Positions 1-11,766 are shown, numbered from the stretch's first letter. The stretch is DNA of 64,000 nt from Globodera rostochiensis (GCA_018350325.1 JAEVLN010000005.1:2552142-2616141), one strand, 5' to 3'. Translations and numbers: made by a program. Notes: generated from the letters alone by a model not told the origin.

Positions 1-812
1 GGACGACGTAATTTTATTTTGATGATCTAGTTTTGATCACTTTTTGATCGGAATTCTCACATTTGCTTAAATCGTAACTTTTGGTTTGCGAGATGTACCG
101 ATTTTAAAAATTAATTTCTGTAAATGCTTTAATTGTTGGTTATTGTTTAGCTGCTGTACGCGTCGCAGGATCCAAGCCGTGGCGTACTCATAAGGATTCT
201 TCTGCTAATTGTTGGAAATGCGGATATTCAACTTCATTTTGAACTGTTAAAGAAATTGTTACAATTTGGAATTTAATTTTTGATCAATTTGAAAATTTAT
301 TGGCTTATGAGCCATGTTTTTACCTGACTTTGTACGACGTGCGACTCAACACACTTGTCCAGTAAACGCAGAGCTTAAGCTCTGCCTTGGGTGATCTCTT
401 CGACTGTCGGCCTTTGAATTTGCGGGATCTGCAACTATTTTCGACCTTAAGCAGATTATTTGAATTATTGGGATTAATCTCCAAGGCCTATAATCGTTTT
501 GCACCATTTCATCTCATAAACATTGTCCCCCCCCCCCCACTTCATTCAATCGCCTTTCTTCCATCGTTCATCGACTTCCAGCAGCTCTCCTCCGATGTTT
601 GGCCCCCTGTTCGTTTGTGTAATCCTTCACATATTGTCCCCATTCATTCTCTTTGCATCTTTTGCTCTTGCCCCCCTCCATTTACATTTTCTTTGTTCAG
701 TGTCCCCTCCGGGGATAAAACGATCTTCCCACTTTTCCATCACATTTTTTCTTTTTTTTTTCAATGCTCGTCCGCCTCCTCCTCCTCCCCGCTACGGTAA
801 GTAATCGTAAAA
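1..812. other. Intergenic flank, C-rich tract
   Basis: No coding exon recognised. From about 500 the sequence becomes pyrimidine-rich with a poly-C run (527-538) and matches the 5' flanks of other SPRYSEC copies in the window (15.8-16.1 kb, 49.0-49.3 kb inverted, 61.2-61.4 kb). It is therefore probably the old 5' flank of the broken SPRYSEC copy that follows. Confidence 0.5.
695..720 (+). promoter_or_regulatory. Conserved SPRYSEC 5'-flank motif, copy 1
   Basis: Contains GTTCAGTGTCCCCTCCGGGG with the internal inverted repeat CCCC-TC-CGGGG. The same string recurs at 16004-16025, 29141-29160 (diverged), 49025-49046 (minus) and 61391-61411, each time 5' of a SPRYSEC copy. A regulatory role is inference; it may simply be shared flank. 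Confidence 0.35.
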
Positions 813-1317
813 ATGGAGCAGTATCAGAAGAAACAGCAGCAGAACATTGGCGACTTACAGAAGACAGTTGCCATGTTAAATGATACAATAAATGGAAAAA
901 GTAATTTAATATAAATTTGTAATTCCATCTTTTAGTCACAATTGAGCTCTAATTTAAAACAAAAAATTATATTTTTTAGGATTAATTGCCCGACCGATTG
1001 ATTGTCCAACTTTATGGAAAGGGTAAACATTATTCGGTTAAAGTGATTTGATTGAAAGTTTGTAAAGTTCACAAAAATGTTCGAATTCACTTTACTTTTC
1101 AGGTGATGATCGCTCTGTGATCGCTGAACGACCAATTCCGAAAGGGAATTCTGGCATTTTCTATTACGAAATCCAAATATTTGGGGTTGCAAATGCTTTG
1201 TTTTTGATTGTTTTTGCAGACACCACAAATTTATTTGATTTATTTCCGTACGTTACGGTGTTCGCTTTTGGCGCCAAAATTGAAGCCAACTTTGGACCGA
1301 ACTTCAAATTCGATCAG
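813..1317 (+). pseudogene. SPRYSEC remnant (psi-1)
   Basis: Four exon remnants are seen. 813-900 is the end of the coiled-coil exon ([18 protein letters not shown]...). 980-1028 is the first SPRY exon with an internal deletion that removes the [11 protein letters not shown] block and shifts the frame. 1103-1198 holds [20 protein letters not shown]. 1220-1316 is the terminal SPRY exon (DTTNLFDLFPYVTVF...[12 protein letters not shown]). The large central SPRY exon (GLATKQMP...YTKNGERLG) is absent: the terminal-exon acceptor follows almost directly after the preceding exon. The stop codon is lost because the 35-bp minisatellite begins inside the terminal exon. Clearly non-functional. Confidence 0.85.
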
Positions 1318-3133
1318 CCTTTTCAGTTTTGTCACGTCAGTGACGGCACCAGACTTTTTAGTTTTGTCACGTCAGTAGCTGCTCCAACTTTTTCAGTTTT
1401 GGTCACGTCAGTGGCTGCTCCAACCTTTTCAGTTTTGTCACGTCAGTAGCTGCTCCAACCTTTTCAGTATTGTCACGTTAGTGGCTGCTCCAACCTTTTC
1501 AGTTTTGTCACGTCAGTAGCTGCTCCAACCTTTTCAGTTTTGGTCACGTCAGTAGCTGCTCCAACCTTTTCAGTTTTGGTCACGTCAGTGGCTGCTCCAA
1601 CCTTTTCAGTTTTGTCACGTTAGTGGCTGCTCCAACCTTTTCAGTTTTGTCACGTCAGTGACGGCACCAGACTTTTTAGTTTTGTCACGTTAGTGGCTGC
1701 TCCAACCTTTTCAGTTTTGTCACGTCAGTAGCTGCTCCAACCTTTTCAGTTTTGGTCACGTCAGTGGCTGCTCCAACCTTTTCAGTTTTGTCACGTTAGT
1801 GGCTGCTCCAACCTTTTCAGTTTTGTCACGTCAGTAGCTGCTCCAACTTTTTCAGTTTTGGTCACGTCAGTGGCTGCTCCAACCTTTTCAGTTTTGTCAC
1901 GTTAGTGGCTGCTCCAACCTTTTCAGTTTTATCACGTGACGGCTCCAGCCTTTTCAGTTTTGGTCACGTCAGTGGCTGCTCCAACCTTTTCAGTTTTGTC
2001 ACGTCAGTGACTGTTCGAGCATTTTCAGTTTTGTCACGTCAGTGGCTGCTCCAACCTTTTCAGTTTTGTCACGTTAGTGTCTGCTCCAACCTTTTCAGTT
2101 TTGTCACGTGACGGCTCCAGCCTTTTCAGTTTTGGTCACGTCAGTGGCTGCTCCAACCTTTTCAGTTTTGTCACGTCAGTGACTGTTCGAGCATTTTCAG
2201 TTTTGTCACGTCAGTGGCTGCTCCAACCTTTTCAGTTTTGGTCACGTCAGTGACTGTTCGAGCATTTTCAGTTTTGTCACGTCAGTGGCTGATCTAACCT
2301 TTTCAGTTTTGCACGTGACGGCTCCAGCCTTTTCAGTTTTGGTCACGTCAGTGGCTGCTCCAACCTTTTCAGTTTTGTCACGTCAGTAGCTGCTCCAACT
2401 TTTTCAGTTTTGGTCACGTCAGTGGCTGCTCCAACCTTTTCAGTTTTGTCACGTTAGTGGCTGCTTCAACCTTTTCAGTTTTGTCACGTGACGGCTCCAG
2501 CCTTTTCAGTTTTGGTCACGTCAGTGGCTGCTCCAACCTTTTCAGTTTTGTCACGTCAGTAGCTGCTCCAACTTTTTCAGTTTTGGTCACGTCAGTGGCT
2601 GCTCCAACCTTTTCAGTTTTGTCACGTTAGTGGCTGCTTCAACCTTTTCAGTTTTGTCACGTGACGGCTCCAGCCTTTTCAGTTTTGGTCACGTCAGTGG
2701 CTGCTCCAACCTTTTCAGTTTTGTCACGTCAGTGACTGTTCGAGCATTTTCAGTTTTGTCACGTCAGTGGCTGCTCCAACCTTTTCAGTTTTGGTCACGT
2801 CAGTGGCTGCTCCAACCTTTTCAGTTTTGTCACGTCAGTGGCTGCTCTAACCTTTTCAGTTTTGTCACGTCAGTAGCTGCTCCAACTTTTTCAGTTTTGT
2901 CACGTCAGTGGCTGCTCCAACCTTTTCAGTTTTGTCACGTGACGGCTCCAGCCTTTTCAGTTTTGTCACGTCAGTGACTGTTCGAGCATTTTCAGTTTTG
3001 TCACGTCAGTGGCTGCTCCAACCTTTTCAGTTTTGGTCACGTCAGTGACTGTTCGAGCATTTTCAGTTTTGTCACGTCAGTGGCTGCTCTAACCTTTTCA
3101 GTTTTGCACGTGACGGCTCCAGCCTTTTCAGTT
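1316..3133 (+). repeat. 35-bp minisatellite array 1 (about 50 units)
   Basis: Tandem array of a 35-bp unit, typical form CCTTTTCAGTTTTGTCACGT followed by CAGTGGCTGCTCCAA. Variants include GTGACGGCTCCAG, TAGCTGCTCCAAC and GACTGTTCGAGCA, which recur in blocks, so higher-order units have been copied. Each unit carries TTTTCAG, the nematode 3' splice-site consensus, and an ACGTCA core. Open frames in it are by-products of the repeat. A second array of the same unit lies at 22206-24040. Confidence 0.97.
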
Positions 3134-3671
3134 AAAAACCCGATAACCGAGACTCTCGAGCATCCCTACCATTTACTAATACAACTTCTAAATACCGTGT
3201 TTTTAGGTGCCTTCAGACCAAACCGAACTGAGAAATTTCGTTTTCGTTATCGATTATCGGTTCGGTTTTGATGGGAATTTTTAAAGAATATTTTAAAAAA
3301 CTTGGCATTCTGTTTACCATGAAAACCGTTTGGAATAAGGGCGTTTCCAAAACATTTCTAAATTAAATTCTGCCACTTTTTTGCGTCAGCACTCCGGGTA
3401 ATCGGTGATTATAATAATTGATGGAATCTTGTTTATTGTCGAAAAATGAATTCCTCTAAAAAATAATTAAGTACAAAATTTATATAAATATACGAATCAG
3501 GCCAAACAAGCCTACCCATACCTGGAAGTTTTTGTTTAACAAATTGTGCAAATCAATTATCATAAATAAGGCAAACATTTTATCTTCAACTAGTTTTACC
3601 ATATTCCCAATAAATCACACATACTAAAAGTACATCCAAGCACCAATCAGAGTTAATGGCATTTTCTTTAT
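3134..3671. other. Non-coding spacer
   Basis: Starts with a fragment of the dispersed element containing CGAGACTCTCGAGCATCCCTA (3150-3170; related to 55.6 and 56.1 kb). 3180-3300 resembles the 5' region before the SPRYSEC starts at 6.4-6.5 and 61.6-61.7 kb (cggttcggtctgaaggcacc family). From about 3556 it matches 26360 onward, the left edge of a segmental duplication. Confidence 0.5.
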
Positions 3672-4976
3672 TCATCCGCTCGTCTGATCGTCGACTCCAA
3701 TAAGTGATCGATCAAACTCTCCGGGTTCAATTTGATTGTTGCCATTGAGGTCGATGTCGGCAAACCAGGACATGTTCTTGGCAAGATGTTTGGGCAATGT
3801 GCCATTTGCTTTTGACCTCAAATACGCAATGGCCTCATTCAACGAAATGCTCCCGTTCTTGTCAACATCGACCTATAAATTGCAATTTGATCAGTCAATA
3901 AAACATAAATTGACATAATTACCATGTCGAAGTCTTTTCGCGCACTTTCTTCCGATTCCAGCATTAAGGATGAAGTATTGCTATAAAAACATGTGCTTAA
4001 TGTATTTAGAGGCAATACAAAAGAATGAGGATCCCTAATTACTTGAAACTCCTTAGCGGTTTTTGGGGACGTAGATTTTGAATCAGACTTCCATTTTCCC
4101 GATTTCGAACCCCGGACCTGAATTCAAATTTTTCAAAAAATCAATTTTTAAATTTCACGATAAAATATTGGCAAAAATTGTTTCCGGGGTTTTCTGATGC
4201 ATAGAATTCGAATCTGTTGTTTAAAAAACCAAATTAATTCGTTTAGGAGCCGGGGGGCGGGGACGGGGAAAACCTGAGGTCTCGGCCATTCTCATCCCAT
4301 CCCCGTTCCCCGTTTGCCCATTCCCGAAAACGGAAATCCCCGGTTTGTCCGTCCCCGGTTTGACCGGGTATCCCACCCCCTCCCCCTTCGGCACTATTTA
4401 GAGGTATGTTTAGTTTCCTCAAAATCATACTTGAACGGGGGAGTGCAACCACCTGACCCGTCCCAAATACACTTGCGGCATCCGTTCGGGCAGCTTTCGG
4501 CATACTTCGGGTCGCAACAGTAGTAACAACTGCACATGACTTCTACGAGACGGCATCCACGCGATTTTAAGTAGGTGTACTCGCATCCGACACAGTTATG
4601 GTCAAAAACGTTACAGTTTGGCTTGAACACTCCAGGACAACTAAACAAATAATGAATGCTTTTTCGATCCATTATCGGTTTATTTAATTAAAATGTTTAC
4701 CATTTCGTATTTCTTAGCTGCTTAAAACGAATATTCAATCAAAAATCTCAGATAATTAAAATTATAAAAACAAATAAGTACAAGGAGTATTGGGATGCTG
4801 TCCAAAGTATGTTCGAGCAACACCTATCAGCACCCCATACTATCAGTCCACAAGAAGCAACCTGACAACATTTTGATTGTTATTTCAATTAAATTATTCA
4901 AACTTACTTCATCAATTTTGATAAGAACCAACAATTTGATGAAGACAATTATAAAGAATTCAGTTTTTATAAGCAT
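3672..4976 (-). CDS. Secreted Cys-rich EF-hand protein, copy A
   Basis: Five exons on the minus strand: 4908-4976, 4782-4861, 4431-4640, 3923-3980, 3672-3872; phases agree and give about 205 residues. Exon 1 encodes a signal peptide (MLIKTEFFIIVFIKLLVL, donor GTAAGT). Exons 2-3 encode the Cys-rich domain with the core CSCYYCCDPKYAESC. Exon 5 encodes two canonical EF-hand loops, DVDKNGSISLNE and DLNGNNQIEPGE; it ends SGTGA where the stop overlaps an AATAAA poly-A signal. Copy A has an in-frame 9-bp deletion just before the exon-3 donor, which keeps phase and supports that donor. It is predicted to be a secreted calcium-binding protein; the family is not one I recognise. A further stretch near 4065-4110 could be an optional exon, but its length varies out of frame between copies, so I treat it as intron. 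Confidence 0.8.
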
Positions 4977-5102
4977 CTTTTCTTAAGCAAAGTCTATTAC
5001 GTTGAATAAAATTAACTTTATTTCATAAGGTTAAATAAAATAAATAAATTTAATGAAAATATTTATAAAATTAAAATGATTACACGCGCGCCCTTTTCTT
5101 AG

Positions 5103-5109
5103 TTTTATA
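5103..5109 (-). promoter_or_regulatory. TATA-like box of EF-hand gene A
   Basis: On the minus strand this reads TATAAAA within GCGCTATAAAACTAAG. The equivalent box is present in every copy: 11909-11915 (B), 15347-15353 (C), 25144-25150 (D), 27998-28004 (E), 32255-32261 (F). It lies 110-127 bp upstream of the start codon. A GC-rich GCGCGCGTGT string lies just downstream. This is the only conserved core-promoter candidate I can point to. Confidence 0.5.
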
Positions 5110-5419
5110 GCGCCTTATTTTTATGGGAAAAAGCATAAAATTAATTCAATGAATGCTTTCAGACACATTTATAAAACAATAAACGATTCCCGCCAGCAGA
5201 TTTCTTATTTTTCTCGTAAAAGCTTTTAAACAATTCTAAAAGAAAGCAGAGAATATTTTAGAAACCTTATTTGTTGACTTAATTCTTACTTTTTGGAATC
5301 ATTAAAGCATAATATACAAAAAAAATCCTAAAGTGTTGAAGAAAAGACTGAATATTTCAAATTTTATTATTTTAAATTCTCATTGAATCATTCGAAAATG
5401 AAACTAAAAAGTTAAAGTT

Positions 5420-5580
5420 CGAAATCGAAAATCAAAGTTTACGAGACAGCCCTGAAGACGGCATAGAGCAGTCGTGTCGAAGTGGAAAGATTCATCCAGA
5501 CGAGATGAAGCCGCTTTTGGAAGCTATTGACAAGGATTACAAATTGGAAGAGAAAGGGCAAAAAAAGTATGCATTAATTT
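5420..5580 (+). pseudogene. EF-hand-like exon fragment 1
   Basis: Open from the GACAGCCCTGAAGACGGC string to past 5570, reading ...SGKIHPDEMKPLLEAIDKDY.... The SGKIHPDE stretch matches EF-loop positions 5, 6, 8 and 12, but position 1 is Gln rather than Asp, so calcium binding is doubtful. Four copies occur (12405-12610, 28315-28440, 32705-32925), each upstream of an EF-hand gene on the opposite strand. No start codon context or partner exons were found; probably relics. Confidence 0.35.
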
Positions 5581-6527
5581 GTTTTGAGTTTATTTTAGTT
5601 AAATATTAATCTAGTAAAATATAATTAAATATTTGCAAAAACATTTGTTGGGCCGTATAATAATCACAACAAGCAGACATGATGAACCTGATTATATTAT
5701 ATGTATATAAAATATATTTATAAATTATTAGGTAAATTAACATGGTTTTTTCGATCGTTTAGCCTAACGGAGCCAAAATCAATAAACGAAATTCTTGATT
5801 TTACGGTTTGGTGAAAGCGTCATCATAGCCTCTATTGTATAAACAGAATTTTCCCCCCCCCCCACAAAATTAGACTATTATTAAAACGAATGCCCCTCCC
5901 CCAATCCGCCGATGCCAAACTTGGCCGGGTTTCGGCTGCTTTCGACAATTTCTTGTATATTCGTCGACCTTAAGCAGATTATTTTAATTATTGGATGATG
6001 ATTATAGAGTAGGCCTGGACCGGGACTGGTACTGAAGTCTCCAATTTTGGGACTGAATTTCCCCCCTTTAAATCACGGGTTTTCTCAAAATAACAAATCC
6101 CATTCGCGGATGCCAAACTAAGCCGGGTGTTGACTGCCGGCCTTTCTTGTACAATATTTATACTCGTCGACCTCTTGAATTGTTTATTGAATTATTGGAT
6201 GATGATTAACCTTTAGCTGGGTTTATAATCATTTTTTGCACCATTTCTTTTGCCACCCTCCCCCCCCCCCCTCCATTTACATAACTTTATTCCATCATTC
6301 ATCGTCTTCCAGCACTCCGATGTTTGGCTCTCAGTCCCACCCCCCCCCCCTCCTTTTTCTGATTCATACCAATTTTTAATGGTAAAAGAATACCAAGTTT
6401 TTTGAAATATTCTTAAGAAGTTTCCATGAAAACCGAAACTGATAATCGAAACCGAATTTCTCAGTTTGGTTCGGTCTGAAGGCACCTAAAAACCCCGGTA
6501 ATTTAGAACTTGTATTAGTACATAAAC
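5581..6527. other. Non-coding, SPRYSEC 5' flank
   Basis: AT-rich DNA to 5830, then poly-C tracts (5851-5862, 6260-6270, 6340-6350) and two decayed repeats of the block containing GCCAAACTTGGCCGGGTTT (5920 and 6115). Nearly identical to 28480-29130. No gene seen. Confidence 0.5.
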
Positions 6528-7705
6528 ATGCCAACTTCGACCGATTCAATCAATGGAGGGCACATAACAACTAATCCGGGTAAAATCGATTATTATTATT
6601 ATTATTATTATTTATTTTTATTACATACCTAATTAATTGCCAATATTTACAGAAAATTGTGCAACTTTGTCCAATTTTGACTCTTCCGAAGAAGTGCGTC
6701 TTTTTTCGGAGCAGCACCGGAACCGATTGGAAATTAATGGCAAAAATTTTGTTGCAATTTTAAATCCGAACAAATGGCTCCGATGCGGTAAGAACCAATT
6801 TAAATTTTGCTTAAACTCTAAAACTCTTGTGGACTTTAGACCCCTATAGAATCGTCGGCTCCATTTTTATATTCATTTTTGTCGTTTATACGCTCCACGG
6901 ATTGAATGAGCAAAAACAGAACATGGACGCGTTAATTGAAGCACAAAAGGAAAATGGTGGGGGAATTGTTGTTAATTGCTTTACTTTCTTTTTGAAAAAA
7001 TATAATTAAACTAATAATTTTAAATAATTTATTAGGCCTACTCCCACAACAAAATCAAAGCAATGAAAGTGAAGAGCAACTGAACGACATTTTGGAGCAG
7101 TTTGTTGCGGAACAGAACAAAAAGTTTGAGGAGCAGAAGAGAATCAACAAAATGCTTCAGAAGCAAATGGACGAATTAGGAAACAGTTCGAAAAAGGAGC
7201 TCGAAAATGTGGGAATTTTGGAGGAAGAAGTAATTGTAAAAATGGAGCAGTATCAGAAAGAACAGCAGCAGAACATTGGCGACTTACAGAAGACAGTTGC
7301 CATGTTAAATGATACAATAAATGGAAAAAGTAATTTAATATAAATTTGTTAATCCATCTTTTAGGCACAATTTGAGCTTTTAATATTGAAAAAACAAAAA
7401 ATTATATTTTCATTTTCTTAGGGTTAATCCGACAACAAAATCGATGGGATTCCGCTGCATGTCACGAGGGTCTCGCGCTCATTGAGCCCAACCGATTGAT
7501 TGTCCAATATACTGGTGGAACGGATCATTGTAAATACAGTATTGTTTATTTAAAGTGATTTGATAAAAAAGTTTATGTAGAGTTCACAAAAATGTTCAAA
7601 TTCACTTTGCTTTTCAGTATGGAGCTCTGTGATCGCTGAAAGGCCAATTCCAAATGGGAATTTCGGCTTTTTCTATTACGAAATCCAAATATCAGGGAAT
7701 GCATT
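6528..7705 (+). pseudogene. SPRYSEC with internal membrane anchor, 3'-truncated (psi-2)
   Basis: Exons 6528-6579, 6653-6787, 6840-6956, 7036-7329, 7422-7529, 7618-7705 are all in phase. The product begins MPTSTDSINGGHI, followed by about 45 polar residues, then a hydrophobic segment ([15 protein letters not shown], about residues 67-81), then a coiled coil ([14 protein letters not shown]...[12 protein letters not shown]), then the first third of a SPRY domain ([36 protein letters not shown]). The central and terminal SPRY exons are missing; only a scrap resembling LGEKQK (7765-7785) remains before the 104-bp array. The donor after exon 3 is GTGGGG, as in the copy at 61.7 kb. The hydrophobic segment is internal, unlike the start-proximal signal peptide of the 17.1 and 48.2 kb copies. 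Confidence 0.8.
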
Positions 7706-7967
7706 GTAAGTTAAATAAATAAATAATTGAGCTTTGAAATACTCTTGAAGCTTTTCCTCCGGTATTCGCATATTTGGGTGAGAAACAAAAATAAAATTAA
7801 AGCCCAATTTCTTATTTAATAAATACACTAAATTTGTACTTTATTTAATTTAGCTTTCTCGTTTATTTGGGAAAAATTGTGGAATAGGTACATTTGCCTC
7901 TCCAAATTAAACAAACCAAAAATCGGAGTTTTTTCATAAATAACTTTTTCACGAATTCTCTAATTGG

Positions 7968-10280
7968 GCTTCCGGAACACCAAATTCTGGTGCATTCTGG
8001 ATGCCCATAACATTAAATAACAAATTCTGGTGCATGTTGACTTACCGGAAAACCTAATTCTGGTCCAGCTGGCTTCCGGAACACCAAATTCTGGTGCATT
8101 CTGGATGCCCATAACATTAAATAACAAATTCTGGTGCATGTTGACTTACCGGAAAACCTAATTCTGGTCCAGCTGGCTTCCGGAACAGCAAATTCTGGTG
8201 CATTCTGGATTCCAGAAGTGCAAACATCAAATTCTGGTCCACCTGGTTTCCGGAACACCAAATTCTGGTGCATTCTGGATGCCCATAACATTAAATAACA
8301 AATTCTGGTGCATGTTGACTTACCGGAAAACCTAATTCTGGTCCAGCTGGCTTCCGGAACAGCAAATTCTGGTGCATTCTGGATTCCAGAAGTGCAAACA
8401 TCAAATTCTGGTCCACCTGGTTTCCGGAACACCAAATTCTGGTGCATTCTGAATGCCCATAACATTAAATAACAAATTCTGGTGCATGTTGACTTACCGG
8501 AAAACCTAATTCTGGTCCAGCTGGCTTCCGGAACAGCAAATTCTGGTGCATTCTGGATTCCAGAAGTGCAAACATCAAATTCTGGTCCACCTGGTTTCCG
8601 GAACACCAAATTCTGGTGCATTCTGGATGCCCATAACATTAAATAACAAATTCTGGTGCATTTGACTTACCGGAAAACCTAATTCTGGTCCAGCTGGCTT
8701 CCGGAACAGCAAATTCTGGTGCATTCTGGATGCCCATAACATTAAATAACAAATTCTGGTGCATGTTGACTTACCGGAAAACCTAATTCTGGTCCAGCTG
8801 GCTTCCGGAACAGCAAATTCTGGTGCATTCTGGATGCCCATAACATTAAATAACAAATTCTGGTGCATGTTGACTTACCGGAAAACCTAATTCTGGTCCA
8901 GCTGGCTTCCGGAACAGCAAATTCTGGTGCATTCTGGATGCCCATAACATTAAATAACAAATTCTGGTGCATGTTGACTTACCGGAAAACCTAATTCTGG
9001 TCCAGCTGGTTTCCGGAACACCAAATTCTGATGCATTCTGGATGCCCATAACTTTAAATAACAAATTATGGTGCATGTTGACTTACCGGAAAACCTAATT
9101 CTGGTCCAGCTGGCTTCCGGAACAGCAAATTCTGGTGCATTCTGGATGCCCATAACATTAAATAACAAATTCTGGTGCATGTTGACTTACCGGAAAACCT
9201 AATTCTGGTCCAGCTGGTTTCCGGAACACCAAATTCTGGTGCATTCTGGATGCCCATAACTTTAAATAACAAATTATGGTGCATGTTGACTTACCGGAAA
9301 ACCTAATTCTGGTCCACCTGGTTTCCGGAACAGCAAATTCTGGTGCATTCTGGATGCCCATAACATCAAATAACAAATTCTGGTGCATGTTGACTTACCG
9401 GAAAACCTAATTCTGGTCCAGCTGGCTTCCGGAACAGCAAATTCTGGTGCATTCTGGATGCCCATAACATTAAATAACAAATTCTGGTGCATGTTGACTT
9501 ACCGGAAAACCTAATTCTGGTCCAGCTGGTTTCCGGAACACCAAATTCTGGTGCATTCTGGATGCCCATAACATTAAATAACCAATTCTGGTGCATGTTG
9601 ACTTACCGGAAAACCTAATTCTGGTCCACCTGGTTTCCGAAACAGCAAATTCTGGTGCATTCTGGATGCCCATAACATCAAATAACAAATTCTGGTTCAT
9701 GTTGACTTACCGGAAAACCTAATTCTGGTCCAGCTGGCTTCCGGAACAGCAAATTCTGGTGCATTCTGGATTCCAGAAGTGCAAACATCAAATTCTGGTC
9801 CACCTGGTTTCCGGAACACCAAATTCTGGTGCATTCTGGATGCCCATAACATTAAATAACAAATTCTGGTGCATGTTGACTTACCGGAAAACCTAATTCT
9901 GGTCCAGCTGGCTTCCGGAACACCAAATTCTGGTGCATTCTGGATGCCCATAACATTAAATAACAAATTCTGGTGCATGTTGACTTACCGGAAAACCTAA
10001 TTCTGGTCCACCTGGTTTCCGAAACAGCAAATTCTGGTGCATTCTGGATGCCCATAACATCAAATAACAAATTCTGGTTCATATGGCTTTCCGGAAACCT
10101 AATTGTGGTGCAGATGGCTTTCCCGAGTAGCAAATTCTGGATTTTGAGAACATCAAATAACAAATTCTGGTTCTTAGTGAGTTCCGGAAAACCTAATTCT
10201 GGTCCAGCTGGCTTTCCGGACCAGCGAATTCTGGTGCATTCTGATTTCCAGAACATCTAATAACAAATTCGGTGCGTGAA
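7968..10280. repeat. 104/174-bp higher-order minisatellite array 3
   Basis: Built from ~35-bp sub-repeats sharing AAATTCTGGTGCA or AATTCTGGTCCA. Three sub-repeats make a 104-bp unit and five make a 174-bp unit (the latter with GAAGTGCAAACATC). On the minus strand each unit contains CCGGTAAGTC, a perfect 5' splice-donor consensus. The right end decays from about 10070. Long minus-strand open frames (for example 8013-8639) are repeat artefacts. The array abuts the 3' flank of EF-hand copy B. Confidence 0.96.
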
Positions 10281-10360
10281 TGAATCACAACACATACTAA
10301 AAGTACATCCTAGCACCAATGCAAAATTGCACATTTGCGAGTTAATTGCATTTTCTTTAT

Positions 10361-11766
10361 TCATCCGCTCGTCTGATCGTCGACTCCAATAAGCGATCGG
10401 TCAAACTCTCCGGGTTCAATTTGATTGTTGCCATTGAGGTCGATGTCGGCAAACCAGGACATGTTTTTGGTAAGATGTTTGGGCAATGTGCCATTTGCTT
10501 TTGACCTCAAATAGGCAATGGCCTCATTCAACGAAATGCTCCCGTTCTTGTCAACATCGACCTATAAATTGCAAATTTGATCAGTCAATAAAACATAAAT
10601 TGCCATAATTACCATGTCGAAGTCTTTTCGCGCACTTTCTTCCGATTCCAGCATTGAGGATGAAGAATTGCTATTTAAAAATAAGTGCTTAATGTATTTA
10701 GAGGCAATCCTAAAGAATGAGAATCCCTAATTAACTCCTTAGCGGTTTTTGGGGACGTAGATTTTGAATCTGATTTTATTTTTCCCGATTTCGAACCCCG
10801 GACCTGAATTTAAATTCAAAAAATCGATTTTTAATCAATGATTTGTCAAATCTGATGTCAGATTGGTGATCAACCGCCTCAAAAACCAACACACACACAA
10901 AATGAATTAGAGATTCCATCTATTAGGATTGCCTATTTATAGTTTTATCAAAATCATACCCAATGGACTTGAACGTGGCATTGCAACCACCTTTCCCGTC
11001 CCAAATACAATTGTGGCATCCGTCCAGGCAGCTTTCGGCATACTTCGGGTCGCAACAGTAGTAACAGCTGCATTTGACGTGGGGACGGCATCCTTCCTTT
11101 TTGCCGAACCTGTACTCGCATCCGACACAGTTATAGTCAAAAACGTTACAGTTTGGCTTGAACGCTCCAGGACACCTAAACAAATAATGAATTGGTACTT
11201 TTCGGTTTGGGGGCCACACTTTCAAATTTTAAAAAAGGTCAACAAAGAGCGCGCTGAAACATTAAAAACAGCGCTGCAAGCTATTTTGGAAGCATAAAAG
11301 CATCGAGCGAACTTGGCGCACGGCTAAATCCCGAAATAAAAAACAACATGGTACTCACCGCCAAATGTTTGACTCGTACCTGTGCGACTTCCTTTGGCGC
11401 GAGGATTGCAAAAAGCGCCACGCGGACCCTTTCCATGATATTTTGACCCAAATTGTTGCTTTTATGCCTCCAAAATAGCTTGCAGCGCTGTTTTTAATGT
11501 TTCAGCGCGCTCTTTGTTGACCTTTTTTAAAATTTGAAAGTGTGGCCCCCAAACCGAAAAGTACCAATGAATTTATTTAATTAAAATGTTTACCATTTCT
11601 TATTTCTTAGCTGCTTAAAACGAATATTCAATCAAAAATCTCAGTTAATTAATAAATTATAATTGTACAACGATTTAATAATAACAATTAAGTACTTGGA
11701 TGGTTTCCAAAATGCGTACAGGCAACACCCATCATCATCCCATATTACCAGTTTACAAGAAGCAAC
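10361..11766 (-). pseudogene. Secreted Cys-rich EF-hand protein, copy B, signal-peptide exon lost
   Basis: Exons 2-5 are present with intact splice sites: 11696-11766, 10960-11175, 10613-10670, 10361-10561. Both EF loops and the Cys-rich core (CVGCEYRFGKKEGC, CSCYYCCDPKYAESC) are unbroken. Exon 1 is gone: the intron-1 sequence runs to TTCATCAATTTTGA (11837-11850) and then jumps to distal upstream sequence, removing the ATG and all of the hydrophobic leader. A 372-bp MITE sits in the intron between exons 2 and 3. Either a pseudogene or a gene dependent on an unseen start. Confidence 0.75.
11194..11565. mobile_element. MITE with 109-bp terminal inverted repeats
   Basis: The element starts GGTACTTTTCGG and ends CCGAAAAGTACC, with ~109-bp inverted repeats (11194-11302 and 11457-11565) that differ at only a few positions. 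It is flanked by the 8-bp duplication AATGAATT (11186-11193, 11566-11573). EF-hand copies D and F show related uninterrupted intron sequence there. The 154-bp centre has no open frame of note. The 8-bp target site fits hAT-type or Merlin-type movement. Few arm differences suggest a recent insertion. Confidence 0.93.

Noticed and set aside
1905..2977. Open frames of up to 115 codons in the 35-bp arrays
   Set aside because: Repeat artefacts: 35 is not a multiple of three, and the same strings appear in all frames.
1316..3133. CRISPR-like array
   Set aside because: Units abut without unique spacers, and the genome is eukaryotic.
4065..4110. Possible extra exon (VRGSKSGKWKSDSK) between the Cys-rich and EF exons
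   Set aside because: Length differs out of frame in copies B and E, and it is absent in D and F, while exon 3 joins exon 4 in phase without it.
4690..4715. Possible small exon CAGCTAAGAAATACGAAATG before exon 3
   Set aside because: Phase does not suit exon 2, and its donor is mutated in copy C, whereas the direct join of exons 2 and 3 is in phase everywhere.
8013..9700. Long minus-strand open frames (up to 208 codons) rich in MHQNL and SGKST strings
   Set aside because: They are read-through of the 104/174-bp array; the frame rotates with each unit and no start or splice context is kept.
10929..11297. Plus-strand open frames opposite the Cys-rich exon (also at 14531, 24463, 31448)
   Set aside because: They are antisense shadows of a GC-rich conserved exon, with no independent splice or start evidence.
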